The translations under genes and the position numbers were made by a program. A model generated the notes under the pieces. That model was not told the DNA's origin and did no database searches. It worked only from the letters and a program-made list of their open reading frames with translations. Of a DNA stretch of 64,000 bases, positions 33,114-44,907 are shown in pieces. The stretch covers positions 253,018-317,017 of the forward strand of contig MU277675.1 of assembly GCA_022385805.1 (NCBI GenBank), given 5' to 3'. Position 1 is the stretch's first letter. Every line of letters starts with the position of its first letter. The stretch is from Pilatotrama ljubarskyi (lineage: Eukaryota > Basidiomycota > Agaricomycetes > Polyporales > Polyporaceae).

Positions 33114-36100
33114 ATGTCTGGGACCAATCTGGCGGAACAGGAGCAGGATGCTGCGAGATCGACAACTAGTACTGCTGCTTCTGAGGACTATGCCGCCTCG
33201 CTGAGAGCGGCTGCATTGATGACCCTGAAGTCGAAGAGGCGCAAGGCTACTACTGTTCAGCAGGCCGAGCCAATGCCTCCCCATCGTTTTCTTGCCGCGC
33301 CGCCATCGATAGAGTTGGATTATGGCCAGGAAGAGCCAACAGGCGCATCTTCAATCGCTTCGTCTCCGGCAGTCGCGCCCGCCAAACCCGCAACGCCTCC
33401 TTCTCCAGCTCCGGAGCCGATGGATGTAGACGATAGTCCAGCAAGGGAGGAGGGCGAGATCAGCGAGTCCGAGGCCCCTCCAACACCCAAGGGGAAGCCA
33501 GAACCCATGTCGCCCGTCCTCGGAAAGACCGACCCGGTTACTCTTCAGAAAGTCTCCGCTCCTCGAGCAATCACCCCGGCCCCGGTCATGCCTGCTGTTC
33601 CTACTGTGCTGCCTCTTCTTCCACATGAGACTGCCGATTCCGCCGTACCAACGGTCATCGATGAGAATCACGTCAGACCTGGTCTTGCTTGTGAGTCGTT
33701 GCGCAAATGCTTACCGGACCACTCTAACACTTGGCTGCCTCAGTGACTCAAGCACAGTATGACACTGCCAAGGATATTATCCTTGATCTTCTAGGCTGGG
33801 GCGTGCCTCCGGAATACCTCGTCAACTGCGGCTTGAGTCGCGAGATGGTCTACTACGTCTTTGTCGAACTCAATCTCCGGCTACCGTCGAATCTGGATAC
33901 TACGGGTCTACCACCAGTACCACCGCCATTGACGTCTCAAGCAGGACCCTCCAAGCGGGCCAGTCTTTCTCATCCAAGTCTTCCTCCCAAGCCTCAACCA
34001 GCCACTGAGCTCTCGTCGAAGGCGGCGTCCGCGCCACATCCTCTGTCTGCTGCAGCAGCACCCTTTGTTCCTTTAGGACCCGATGCAACAAGTATCACGG
34101 CGTCCTCTTCAAGTGTAACCCTGAACGACATGGAGCAGCAGCGCAGGCAAGAGTTGCTAGCCCGCAAGGCCGTACTAGCGTCGCGCAAATCGAAGCAGAA
34201 GGGGACTTCTTCTAGTTCGGATATGGCAACATTGACTGCAGCTGCCAAGGAGGACAACAAAGCAGTAGTCCCGCCCAAGATCGTAGACGACTTTCTGCAG
34301 AGCATAGAACCCGGCGTCCCAACTGGCACCAGGAACGGCACTGCGTCTCTTCGTCCTCCTCGTGGCCTGTATGACATGGATGTCGACGACGTCCCGGGCC
34401 TCACCACTAGGCACGACCCTATCACCGAGTATACCCCGCTTCGTCGACCGCCTCCACCGCCTCCGCCGCCCAAGTCTGCAGCGATACCTGACTCCACGTC
34501 TCCTCGCTCGCCTACTGTCCCTCGATCTGCCGTCTCATCTGCATCGGATCGGTCATATCCGCCTTCCTCAACCCTCAGCTTCGCTAGCGCCTCATTATCT
34601 TACGGAGGCGACGACGACGATACGGATGTCATACCGGGGCTATTCCAGACTCCTACTCCGCCCGAGGACGACAAGCCAACGAATTCTCGACGAGGGACCA
34701 AGCGACCAGTCGCCGCCGACTTCGTCGATTTGGAGCCGGGCCCGTCCAAGGGGCAAGCGAGAGGACCTCCAGACTTCTTTCGAGCCAAGATCCGCCGAAG
34801 GACGGCTGGGTTCGCCGGGCTGACGCAGCGACGATGCGTCATCGACCTGAGCGATAGTGAAGACGATGACATGGGTCTTTCGAGACCCGTCCATGCCCCT
34901 TCGCGGACAGACTCTCGTGGCCCGAAAGCAGCTACACTTCAAACCACTGCTGCACCGACGCCGCGACAACATTCCCCAGCAATTCACCCTGTTATCGCAC
35001 CCTCCATCCTCCAGGAGAAGGAGGAAGAGATTCGTCGAATGCGCGAGTTGATCGCCCAGCGTGAACAGAACCGCAAGAGGAAGCTTGCTGCAGTGAGTGA
35101 CTTGGACAACGCTGTCGTGTCCGCGCTCACCAGGTATGATTGTCCAGTCCTCCCGATCTACGCCATCGTCATCTGTTACGCCGACCAACGGCGTGGTGAC
35201 TATCAAGCAGGAGGATGACGAGTCTGCTGGAGTACGCTCCCTCGGGATGTCGCGAAGTACATCGTCCGCTACGCCGGATCCTACATCCTACGGTCGACCC
35301 TACGACTCTCAAGACGAACGGTCGGTACTTGATGCCCTCCTTCCTCATGGTGCGTCCTCACGATCATCATTGGGTTTATACCAACTGACCTCCCTTGACA
35401 GATTCCAGCCATAATGGGACGGTTTCGTTGCCGGACTCAGCCTCAACTAGCAGCGCTACAACTCCGATTGGTTCAACGCTTCACTTTGCCTGCTCCCCGG
35501 CTTGCCCTGATCGACGTTCAACAGACGTCACCTCAAGACCGCTGGAGCATCCTACTACCGGCGATAAAGGCAAGTCAACCCAGTTCTTCATCTTGACGTA
35601 TGATTACCTTTTCCTCATCTATCTCCCCTGCCCGGTCGATCCCTATCCATCCTCAATCACGACGTACATACTGACCGACGTCGGTGACCGTATTCCTTTC
35701 TTCGTCGGCATCGTTGCGCGATGACCCACCAGTCTTGACAGATGAAGCTCGGCATGAACAAGTGGCAAGGATCTTTCCCTTTCTATGCCGCGTCATCTGC
35801 GGCTCTTAGGTTCCCTGATTAACGCTGGGTTCTTTTCTTTTGTTTCATCTTGCCTCGCGCTTGATCTTCGCCTTACTTCTCCCACCTCTCGTCGTCCATA
35901 TCGCTTTGCTTTCGTCTCGCTTCTGTGTTTCGATTTCTTTCGTGGACAGGTATCTGAAGCTCAAGATCCTCAAAGTCATCACGTAGAAGTCGACGTCGTG
36001 GGCGCAGCTCCAGAGACGTCGGCTCAGGTACGTGTCCATCCGTCCTCGTACTCCACACATGGGTTCCCCTGAAGGAGATATCTCATCCCTGCCTCTCGCT

Positions 36101-36728
36101 CATTTTCCGCTTCTCAGGTCCCAATAGAGTCCCAAGACAGCACGGACGTTGAAGCATCCGAGCAAGCTCCAGCTTTCCCGTCCTATCGCTCTCTTCTAGA
36201 CTATCATCCTCTCTTGCGTGAACACTCACGGCAGGACTCGACGTCTAAGATTTCCCATGATGTTCCTGGCAGCGGGCCGTCCAGCATGAACCTGCGGCCC
36301 AGTATTGACTTAGAGCCATTGAAGCAGAGTGCAGTCATGAAATTTCTGTCCAGTGGCTCGGGGCGGATCTGTCAATATGAAGTCCCGGGTGGTGGAGAGT
36401 GCAGGGACCAGAACTGCGAGGACGTCCACTTGTCCCGACTGTCCACCGTGGAGCCCAGTGGTACGTCCGCCATTACCTTATGTCGGTTCGCTGACCCTAC
36501 ATTGCTTCCACCTTTGTTTGCCGCTTCTACGCCCCGGTGTGTCGCCCTCCATTCACTGGGCCTATAGACGAGGATACAGCGCAGTTTCTGTGCTCTTCGA
36601 TCCCTGTTGGCCCGCGGTATGGCGTCAAAGCTTTCCGGGATGCCCTTGATGTAGCACGGCTGCGCCATCCAACGATGTCCTTCGACGCACGCGTTCAAGA
36701 AGCCTTATCCTCTCTAGGGCTGCGATAG
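33114..36728 (+). CDS. Red1/ZFC3H1-like protein with a C-terminal zf-C3H1 finger
   Basis: Exons 33114-33690, 33744-35092, 35148-35349, 35402-35569, 35742-35761 (uncertain), 35950-36027, 36118-36460, 36568-36728 (about 965 aa). The long N-terminal part is disordered, with Pro/Ser tracts, MDVDD and DLSDSEDDD acidic patches and a coiled segment KEEEIRRMRELIAQREQ. Near the C-terminus ICQYEVPGGGECRDQNCEDVHL is the putative zinc-finger of Pfam zf-C3H1, found in fission yeast Red1 and human ZFC3H1, scaffolds that target RNAs to the nuclear exosome. That role is inferred. The intron 35570-35741 appears to start GC (GCAAGT), and the small following exon has an imperfect donor. Confidence 0.8.
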
Positions 36729-37300
36729 TGTCCCGCCCGGTCAAGCGGCTCTCAAGATTCAGCTCCCCGGCGCAGGGCCTCGCAGGCACCAGACGGAAGG
36801 GTGAAGACGATCACGGAGATCGCACTAAAGAGCGCTAGGCGCCACCGGTCGCCCCCTCCGCGGGGTGGCCGGCCGAGATATCGAATCGACGACGACGCGC
36901 AGTGTTGTGGGGCGTTTCGCTCTGGCGGAGTGCCTTATGAGCTGCCGCGGCGGTCCTCGACGTGGGAGGTGGATGTACCCTGTTCAGCGGTGTAAAGCTG
37001 TTAGTCAGTGCATGATTTGGAGTTCGCGCGCGACGCGCCGACGAGTGTTCGTTCTCCTCGAGTGTGGGCGCGTATATACTTGTATTAGTGTTGCATATGG
37101 ATTCGCAATTGTATTCTGCCGTTGGTTTACTCGAGCTCGTTCTGCATGTCGTCAGTGCTAGGCGAAGAAGCAGAAAACGATGACATTGCGACAAGCATTA
37201 CATAGCTGGATGGTATCTTCGTGAGGACATGCAGTATCGTACATCGTGAAGTGTGGAATCGTCAGAACAGCCCAAGACAACAACCCCAAGGCACCCTTGC
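36729..37300. other. Convergent 3' intergenic region
   Basis: About 570 bp between the converging Red1-like and GPI-protein genes; no supported gene. Confidence 0.5.
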
Positions 37301-38317
37301 TCAGAAGAAAGCGAACGCGAACAGAAGCGCGCAAGGGATACTCCAGAGATGGGCGTGAGCGACGGCACCCCGCTGTGCCCCGGAGGTCCCCGCGCCCGTC
37401 GGACTAGTAGCACTGGACGAAGGCGAGGTAGAGATCGCAGTCGCGGTCGCGCTCCCGGTCGATGCACCACTCGTACTGCTCACGGAGACCGACGCGGGCG
37501 ACTCGGCAGCAGTGATAGGTGAGGCCGTGCTAGGGCGCGCCGTCGTGGCAGAAGCCGGAGAGGGGTCGCTGGTCACGCTCGTGCTCAGTGCGTCGGCCTG
37601 GGTCGTAGGTGCGGCCGACTCGCTTGAGGGCGAGGGTGAAGGTGAGGGTGCCGCGGTACCGAGTGTGGAGAGAGCACGGGCGGAGGACGAGGCGTCGGTC
37701 CCGATGATGGTGAAGGTGGGGCTGATGTCTCCCGAGCTGCCGAACACTGCGATGGGAGAACGTTCGCGTCAGTCACGTGGCATGGTCTAGGCAGCAGGAG
37801 AGGCGAAGAGGAGCATACGCACGACAGACGATGTAGTTCGCGCCTGAAGGGACAGAGGGGACCGTCAGGCTCACGTTCCCGCCGAGGATGGGGAAGCCCG
37901 ACACGAGTGGAGAGTCTAGAAGGGCAGATCCGCGGATGAGTGGATGAACGAGGAGGGCACGCAGGCCTGCGGGAGACAATCGACGCACCGAACATGAGAT
38001 GCTCGTCGCCGTCCGCGGTGAGCGTGCCGAGGATGATCTTGGCCAGAGGGTTCGATGGCGGAGCACCGTTCAGCGCTGCGACGTCCCTGCGGTACAGGGA
38101 CGAGGTAAGACTCGGGCTGCGCGCTACATGAAAGCGTAGTATGTACGTACCAAGTGACCGTCTGCGTCTCGCCCGTCCTCCACACCGTCTGCGCGGTCGG
38201 GTTCGTGATAGGTGGGGAGACGGCATCGCGATCCGCGAGGTACAGCGGCTTCGCTAGTGATGCGCTGACGGCGAATGCGAGGATGAGAGACGCAACCTGC
38301 ATGATGTTGGCAAGCAT
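37301..38317 (-). CDS. Kre9/Knh1-type Ser/Thr-rich GPI-anchored wall protein
   Basis: Exons 38317-38151, 38086-37989, 37915-37823, 37746-37301 (267 aa). A signal peptide (an alternative ATG at 38302 gives MQVASLILAFAVSASLA) leads into the Kre9/Knh1 N-terminal domain: ITNPTAQTVWRTGETQTVTW, GTLTADGDEHLMF, GGNVSLTVPSVPSGANYIVC and GSSGDISPTFTI. Then follow about 120 residues of Ser/Ala/Thr/Pro-rich, presumably O-glycosylated stalk and a hydrophobic C-terminus (IPCALLFAFAFF) with small residues before it, a GPI signal. Expected at the plasma membrane or cell wall. A decayed paralogue lies 0.9 kb upstream in the same orientation. Confidence 0.9.
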
Positions 38318-39225
38318 GGTGGTCTGTCCTGGGGCTTGAGGCCGCAGCGAAGGACTGTATATGAGCTCTGGGACTGGGAGATGGCGGAGCGTGTAGGTCG
38401 TGAGGGGGAGATGGACGTAGACGGGGCGTGTCGACGTCGAAGTCTCGCTGGTTTGAGGAAGAAGAACTCAATCCACCTCAGAGAGCTCAGAGATCCAAGC
38501 TGCTGCTGCTCGTCGCGCAAGTCGAAGCAGGGTCAGTCGCGACCTGGCAGCTGGTTGATATATGGCATGTCGGCTAGATCAGGAGCCTTCTGCCGACTCG
38601 GTACAGGCGTGCGACTGCGCTAGATAAGGACGAAGCCGTACCATTGATGGTCCGTATCCGCGTGGCAGATGCGGCTTCCTTCTTTGCTCAATCTCCATGA
38701 GATGAGAGCGGCTCGGAAAAGTTCGCCATTCAGTGGAGGCGGAATGCGTGAAGATGGATGAGTTGAACGGCTATATATACTTAGTACTTGAGCTTGGCTG
38801 CGCGAGCGGCGAGTTCGATGGCGGTGGCGCACGGTAGGGCCGCAGGTGCCAGAGACGCGCTTGTCTTGACGAGTTGACAAGTATTACTTACATACTGGTA
38901 CCGACGGATAGACTTGTGAACGGCGACTTTGTCCGCCATGCCTCCACGACCGACATGGAGAACTATAGATGTGCGATACTGGCAAGCTGGCAGAAACTGT
39001 AGCGAATGGGGCAAGTTTGGAAGTGTAGCATTTGAGGGCGTAGGTAAACCGAGCTGTAGGACTTTGTGCGCGGCACCACAATGGCAAATGTAGAAGGGAG
39101 CGCTGATAAGTGCTTGCACTTAAAGCATACGATAATAGCGTTGTGGTCAATTTGCACAAGAGTGTGGGTAGCGCGAATTCCGTGTCCATGTTGAAGCAAA
39201 GTAAGGCGTCCCGGGATACTCGTTA
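38318..39225. other. Promoter side of GPI-protein gene
   Basis: About 900 bp between the GPI gene and the decayed copy. TATATATA-like bases lie at 38772-38780. No gene supported. Confidence 0.5.
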
Positions 39226-39832
39226 TCAGGCTACGAGCAGTACCTTGTCGGAAGCCTCAGCCCCGATGATGGTGAACGGGGGGCTGATGTCGTCAGAGGT
39301 ATCGAACACTGCAGATTAGAGATGAGCTCTCGTATATCAGAACAGGGAAAGCATGGGTGCGTACAGCAGGCAATGTAATTTGCTCCCGAGGGCACGGAGG
39401 GCACCGTGAGGGTGACGTTCCCGTCCAGAACGGGAAACCCTGAAACCAGGGGCATTTCTGCGGAGTGGCTCCAAATCATCGAGAGGACGAGAAATAAGTC
39501 CTTACATGATTGAGATCAAATCACCGAACAAGAGCTTCTCCTACCCGTCAGCCGCGACGGTGCCGAGAGTTCGACGGACGAGCGCCGTGTAGCGCCGCTA
39601 AGTCCCTGCCTACAAAGCCGTCAGACGTGCTTTTGGAGAGCACATGCCTATGTGAGCGAGTCTCACCATGTAAACGTCTGCGCCTCGCCTGAGCGCCATA
39701 CAGTGCCCAGAGACGAGTCCTCAGTCCGCAATTGGCGGCGATACGGCTCGCGGCGGCCAATGTGGAGTGGCCCTTGGTGAGTGCAAGCAGTGTAGTGGCG
39801 AGGGCAGCGAGGGTGAAAGAAACCAGTTGCAT
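39226..39832 (-). pseudogene. Decayed, truncated copy of the Kre9/Knh1-type GPI protein gene
   Basis: The minus strand keeps the family order but in broken frames. A signal peptide (MQLVSFTLAALATTLLALT) reads into a different frame from GTVWRSGEAQTFTW, so there is a frameshift. The next exon keeps RDLAALHGA, then another shift, and TLGTVAADG is followed by an in-frame TAG. VSGFPVLDGNVTLTVPSVPSGANYI and DISPPFTIIGAEAS are still well preserved. The Ser-rich stalk and GPI signal are gone; the frame ends at TGA 39226-39228. Intron boundaries like those of the intact gene are recognisable. Confidence 0.8.
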
Positions 39833-40941
39833 AGTGAGCGTACACTCGAAGTCTGGCGAGTGTCCTGCAAAGGGTGAAGAGACTGAAGACCTGGGGAAGA
39901 ATCAAGGAGTCGAGTGGGAGGTAGGTTGAATGCAGACGGGGTCTTGTCGAGGCTAGGGTTTTCTATCCTCTATCGTCAAACCTAAACGGAACCGAAAGAT
40001 GAGCAGCATCAAAGGACCTGCTCTGCCCTGTGCGATAGGCTTTAAAGCTAAGGGAAGCTAAGGGAGGATCTGCCGGTGGAAGACGGTTGCGCTGACAAAG
40101 TTCACGCTCGCAAGATTGGTTCACGGAGAAACGCGACTGCTTGCCACCGTGTTCAAGCAATGTGCGATGACGTCGCCATGAAGCCTGCGGCGCGACATCC
40201 TGAGATGTACTTATCCTGTCCCCAGAGTGTCGGAGGTTGGCGTCAAGTTTTGGTTAGGCTCCGTGGCACGGTGACCGTGGCGTTAAATATAAGCGGTGGA
40301 ATTCGGCTGGTTTGCAGGATGCTCTCAACTAGGCCACGCGAGTTGGCGATGTGTGATGGTGGTGCAGACGAAGGAAGCAGCACAGTTGCGCCTGCACCGC
40401 TTGAGCTGTGACGGAACGCGTCGGCGGAGCACGTGATACATGTCACAGTTACATCTCCCCGGGGCCCGCGCGGCGACTCTGGCAGTTCTGGTCGCATCTT
40501 GCGAGGGAGTTGAAGCTAAGCTCAAGCTGAGTTCCGGTGAAGTCTCCATCACCTTTGCCCTGATCTATGTAGTTGTAAACTGACGATATGAGAATATATG
40601 CAGACTCACCCAACAGCCGCCAACCACTGCGCTCGCGTTGAAAAGGTGAGGCGGCTCCAACGTGGTGAACGATCCTGGGCACTGGGTTGCTGGCTGTCAC
40701 CGATCGCGCATAGTAATAGACGACCAAGAGAGGGTTTGTCAGCGTCCTTCACTGGCAGCTAGATATAGACACGGGTGCGCCCGGATTGTTCGGCGGCGTT
40801 CAAGGGTCGAACGCAGAGCTGCCACGTCCTCAGTACGATATACATCAGCAGACCGCCTTTTACAAGGTGTGTATGTCTTTCTGCTACCGTACTGTACGCT
40901 GTGCGTAGATACTTAGCTGCTGTCGTAGCAAGCAGCAAGCT
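39833..40941. other. Intergenic between decayed GPI copy and GST
   Basis: About 1.1 kb; a TAAATATAAG-like sequence at about 40283 is the only promoter-like feature. No gene supported. Confidence 0.45.
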
Positions 40942-42366
40942 ATGATGACGTCACTCGCTCGACCGCTCATGCAACAAACATCCCGACTCGCGACAAGACA
41001 CGCGGCGGGCGTAGCCCGCGGCCATGTCATATCACCGTGCACAATAATCTCAGGACTGAAAGCAGGTTATACGTATGCCCGCTACTCGACGGCCACCTCG
41101 CCGTCGGGCAAACCGCTGCAGCTCTACACGGCGGGGACGCCCAACGGCCACAAAGTGTCCATCTTCCTCGAAGAGCTGAAGGAGATGTACGGCCTCTCCT
41201 ACGAGTTGCGTCTCTTTTCCCACCGCTTGCAATCCTTATCCACACCTCCTCCTCACACGGTACACGGTCCCGCAGCGTGCACCCGATCGACATATCGACA
41301 GGCACACAGAAGGAACCGTGGTTCCTCGCGCTGAACCCGAACGGCCGTATCCCCGCGCTCGTCGACCCCAACCGCGGCAGCCAGGGGTTCAAGGTGTTCG
41401 AGAGCGCCGCGATCCTGCTGTACCTCGCGCAGCACTACGACACGCAGCGCAAGTTCGCGTTCGACCCGCAGACGAGGCCCGAGGACTGGAGCGAAATGCT
41501 GCAGTGGATCTTCTTCACGGTGCGTCTTTGATGCCGGTGCCAACGCCGGGCGACTGCACCCTCGGGGTCAGAGAGCGTGGGTGGCGTGCTGATAGAACGC
41601 CGGACGTGCAGCACGGAGGTATCGGCCCTATGCAGGGACAAGGTACGCCCCGCCCTACGGCCGCGGCCGCGACACGGTGCCGGCCCCGACGACGACGATG
41701 ATTTGCTGATTGCGTTTTGCGCTGTTCGCTCGGGTGCACCGTGCGGGTGCAGCTAACCACTTCGTGAGGTTCGCCCCGGAAGACATACCGTATGCCAAGA
41801 AGCGTGCGTTCCTGCCCCTCCCACCCCCCTAACCCGTGGCACTTCCTCGTCCCTGCGTCTTCTGAACTTGAACTGATCCCGGAGAACGCACGGCAGGATA
41901 CCTCGACGAGACGAAGCGCCTCTACGGCGTCCTGAACATGCGCCTCTCCGGGCGAGACTGGCTCGCAGGCCTAGAGCGCGGCGCGTATAGCATCGCGGAC
42001 ATGAACGCCTTCCCCTGGTGCGTCTGAGTCGATGCGCTCATTCATGCTCCCTCTCCATGGGTGGCGGCGCTCGTGTCCTGTGTGTCGGTGTCTGACGAGC
42101 TCGATGTATCGCTTGTTCTCCAGGGTCAGCGGCCACGGGTTCTGCGGCATCGAGACGCTCGACGAGTGGCCGCACGTCAAGGTGCGCCCGTTCGTCTCCC
42201 ATTCCTCGCCCTGCGCCGCCGCCCTTGTTGCCCACCGCAGTATGACGGCTCGGCGTGGTGCGTCTGGGTGCCTCGCGCGTGTGCTCACGAGACGTTTTCT
42301 CTGCAGGCCTGGATCGAGCGGACGGCGGAGAGGCCCGCGGTACAGGCGGGGACGCAGGTCCCGTAG
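40942..42366 (+). CDS. Glutathione S-transferase, probably mitochondrial
   Basis: Exons 40942-41204, 41276-41519, 41612-41642, 41753-41803, 41897-42017, 42124-42181, 42307-42366 (275 aa). After a 53-residue Arg/Ser/Ala-rich, acid-poor leader ending ARYSTA, the GST fold begins at [20 protein letters not shown]. The thioredoxin-like half contains [11 protein letters not shown] (cis-Pro) and [13 protein letters not shown]; the helical half has [24 protein letters not shown] and [11 protein letters not shown]. It resembles the Ure2p/YfcG-like class that binds GSH and reduces disulphides or peroxides. The leader resembles a mitochondrial presequence with an R-2-type cleavage site; targeting is inferred. 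Exons 3 and 4 are 31 and 51 nt. Confidence 0.88.
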
Positions 42367-43043
42367 ATAGCAGGAACGAAGAAGGAGGGCGCCGGCAGGG
42401 GACTCGGGCGTGCTCATGCATTGTGTGCGCCCTGGGATCGTCGTTCTTCTGGCCGGACGTCGAGTACCGGGACAGTTGTGTGTAGATGTGTCAGGGACCG
42501 GCACAGCCCGCAGAGCGAGATCGTCCATCTTACGTGTACGTACGATAGCAGAGGTGCATACTGGTAAGATCGCCGCGCGGGTCCGGGGAAGGCTCGGATA
42601 CGACTTAATCGCAGACGGGTGAATAGCTGCCGTGCAGATTGTCTGGAGCTCGTCGAGTACAGCGTGCACGAACGGAGCTGCTGGCCGAGTATATGGAAAG
42701 GCGCGATGGCTCATTTCCCGCAATCAGAATGACTGGCATTCTCGCAGAGCGGCGGCGGTGGTAGTAGTAGTGATACAGCGTCCCAGAGATCCGTGATAAT
42801 GATAACGACAAGTGATGAGTGCGAGTGGCGAGAGCATAGGGCAGACTGTCCGCGGGTGCCCATCAGTATGGGTCGGATGGGGCGGTGGAAGGGGGACTCA
42901 CTGAGATGAGCAGTGGCCCGCATGGGCGGCATGGACGGCATGGACAACAGCGCTGTGACGGTGCCTGTATGTAGGCGTGGTGTCAGAGACAAATAAGTGC
43001 GTTGGGAGGAGGACGGACGAGACCTGTATAGGACCTAGGGCAG
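42367..43043. other. Intergenic, no supported gene
   Basis: About 680 bp downstream of the GST; short frames only. Confidence 0.5.
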
Positions 43044-43271
43044 TCACTCCTGGGGGGACTCGGCGTCGAGGTCGGCGCGCGGGTCTTCACGCGCGGAGTG
43101 GTCGCGATCGTCGCTGTGGGGCATGTCCGGGGGGACGGGCTGGTGGGTTGAGGTCTCGAGCTTCTTTGAGAGGTCGAGCCAGAGCTCGAGGGTGTACTGG
43201 TGCATGTCGCGGGCGTACTCGAGGAGGGCGTAGTGGGGGTGCGTGCGTGCGACGTCCTCGGGGATGGCCAT
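43044..43271 (-). CDS. Small hypothetical protein, 75 aa
   Basis: An open frame MAIPEDVARTHPHYALLEY with a likely amphipathic helix (ARDMHQYTLELWLDLSKKLE) and a strongly acidic/basic polar tail ending DLDAESPQE. The composition looks like a real small protein rather than a GC-rich artefact, and C-rich sequence lies upstream on the minus strand. No family was recognised. A further upstream exon cannot be excluded. Confidence 0.4.
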   Translation of the reverse strand: MAIPEDVARTHPHYALLEYARDMHQYTLELWLDLSKKLETSTHQPVPPDMPHSDDRDHSAREDPRADLDAESPQE

Positions 43272-44031
43272 GAGAGCGAGCGTGGTGATTGCTGTGGCGC
43301 GGAGGGCGGGGTGTGTGGACGAGGCGGGGACTGGGGCGGGCGGGCGGGGGCGAGTGAGTGCGGCGGGGGAAGGCGAGTGTATAAAACGGGAGACGAAGCG
43401 AGGGGTGGATGGATATATTGGGCGATCGACTGGGTGGCCTATAGCCGAACCGAAAGCGCTGCTGCAGAAGAGCGGGGACGGAGGGAGAAGCGGTGACGCA
43501 CAGGGACGGCGGGGCTACGTCATCGCCATCGTGCCCCTGCTCTTGTGGAGCGCGAGTGCGAGTGCGTCCGTGGCCAGAACACTCTGCTCGACTCGACAGT
43601 CTGGCGCAACGCTCTCACTCGTCCCTCGCTGGCCCCTGACATGCAGAATTGCGCGCATCTAGAACGCTCTCTTGTCCTCGACCATCCTCCGAGAATCCGA
43701 CCATCTGCAGTGCCAGAACTTGTTTTCGACGGTGGAGGGCAGAGAGGCGCGCGTGGAGGGCTGAGTCTGAATAATGTCTGAATGATTCTCTGGGCGTGTC
43801 TCAACAACCAACAGGACTAGAAGCGTAGCAGCATTACCGCTTTGCTCCACACCCCATACTCGTCCGCTTCGGGCTGGCGAAGCATTCCGAACACCCCGGA
43901 ACGCCGCGCTTGCAGAAATCAAAGCCAGTCGCCGATCTCGTCATTCGAGCCTCTGTGCTCCTGAGAGTTCGCCACGGAGCGAACTGATCGCGGATTTCCA
44001 GAGGGTTCCAACAAGTGTGATTCATCCGCCT
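43272..44031. other. Intergenic, no supported gene
   Basis: About 760 bp left of the inverted-repeat element. TATAAAA at 43380-43386 on the plus strand has no gene behind it. Confidence 0.45.
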
Positions 44032-44035
44032 TAGA

Positions 44036-44412
44036 AGTAGTGCTGCCGCGAGTCAAGTTGCGAGTTGCTTCACGGCGTCGGACTTTGAATTTTTGGTGCA
44101 TTGAAGCGCTTCAAGGTCGCCTTGAAGTGCCTTGCAAGTTAAGCGCCTGTCTACTCTGCCCTGTAAGCGTCGCGCGTACCGCATGCTCTGGGCGCTGAGA
44201 GGAGGCCGTGAGAGTTACACGTGACCTTGTCAAGCTCTGACGCCCATCCGGGCCGGGACGGTGCGGATCTGCCGGGTCTCGGTATCGACTCGAAGCAACT
44301 CGCAAGGCAACTCACGGTCGCCTCACGGTGCTTCAAGGTGGTGATGCCGAGATGCCGTCAAGTCAAGTCGCAACTTGCCTTCAAGGTGACTTGAGTCTGC
44401 GGCAGCACTACT
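44036..44412. mobile_element. MITE-like element, 377 bp
   Basis: Ends are inverted repeats: AGTAGTGCTGCCGC at 44036-44049 and its reverse complement at 44399-44412, extended imperfectly inward (GAGTCAAGT / ACTTGAGTC). It is flanked by TAGA direct repeats at 44032-44035 and 44413-44416, a plausible 4-bp target duplication. The inside is rich in CAAGT/ACTTG/CTTCAAGG words in both orientations and has no coding capacity. Confidence 0.8.
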
Positions 44413-44416
44413 TAGA

Positions 44417-44907
44417 AGCTGTCCTGGTGCAAGAATTTGGTGCGCGGCGCTCTGCACACCCCGCTCTCGCGTTTCACGCACCCACCGAGAAGACGGAGAA
44501 GCTCCAGAGCCTCGTGCTGTACGCGGACAAGGGTGTCATCACTCACGATAAGCGCGGGAAAACAGCCAGCTCGTCTACGGTACTCATGTACCCCAGAATC
44601 AATGCTGCATGCTCGTACCACTCCCATGTGCTGCGTTGCGAGCCGTGCATGTAATGAAATCATGACGCACAGTGTTCTCGGTTGCTCTGGTAGCATGCTG
44701 CCCGATCCCAAGTCGAACTCACTGACGGACAGCTCTCATGGCGGCAGCAGGGAGTTAAGGAAGGTCCGCAAACTGGACTTGCCAAACGCAGCCCGAAGTG
44801 CTCCCGCAATGTCACATTATGTCACGCCGTGATGCTGTGACAGAAAGCGAGTCGAGCACGTCGCCGGACGACGCAGACCAGCCTCAGCTCTACGGTCTGC
44901 CACCACC
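44417..44907. other. Intergenic, promoter side of mL58 gene
   Basis: About 490 bp between the MITE and the mL58 start; short frames only. Two TGTCACATTATGTCACG-like repeats occur near 44811-44828. Confidence 0.45.
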
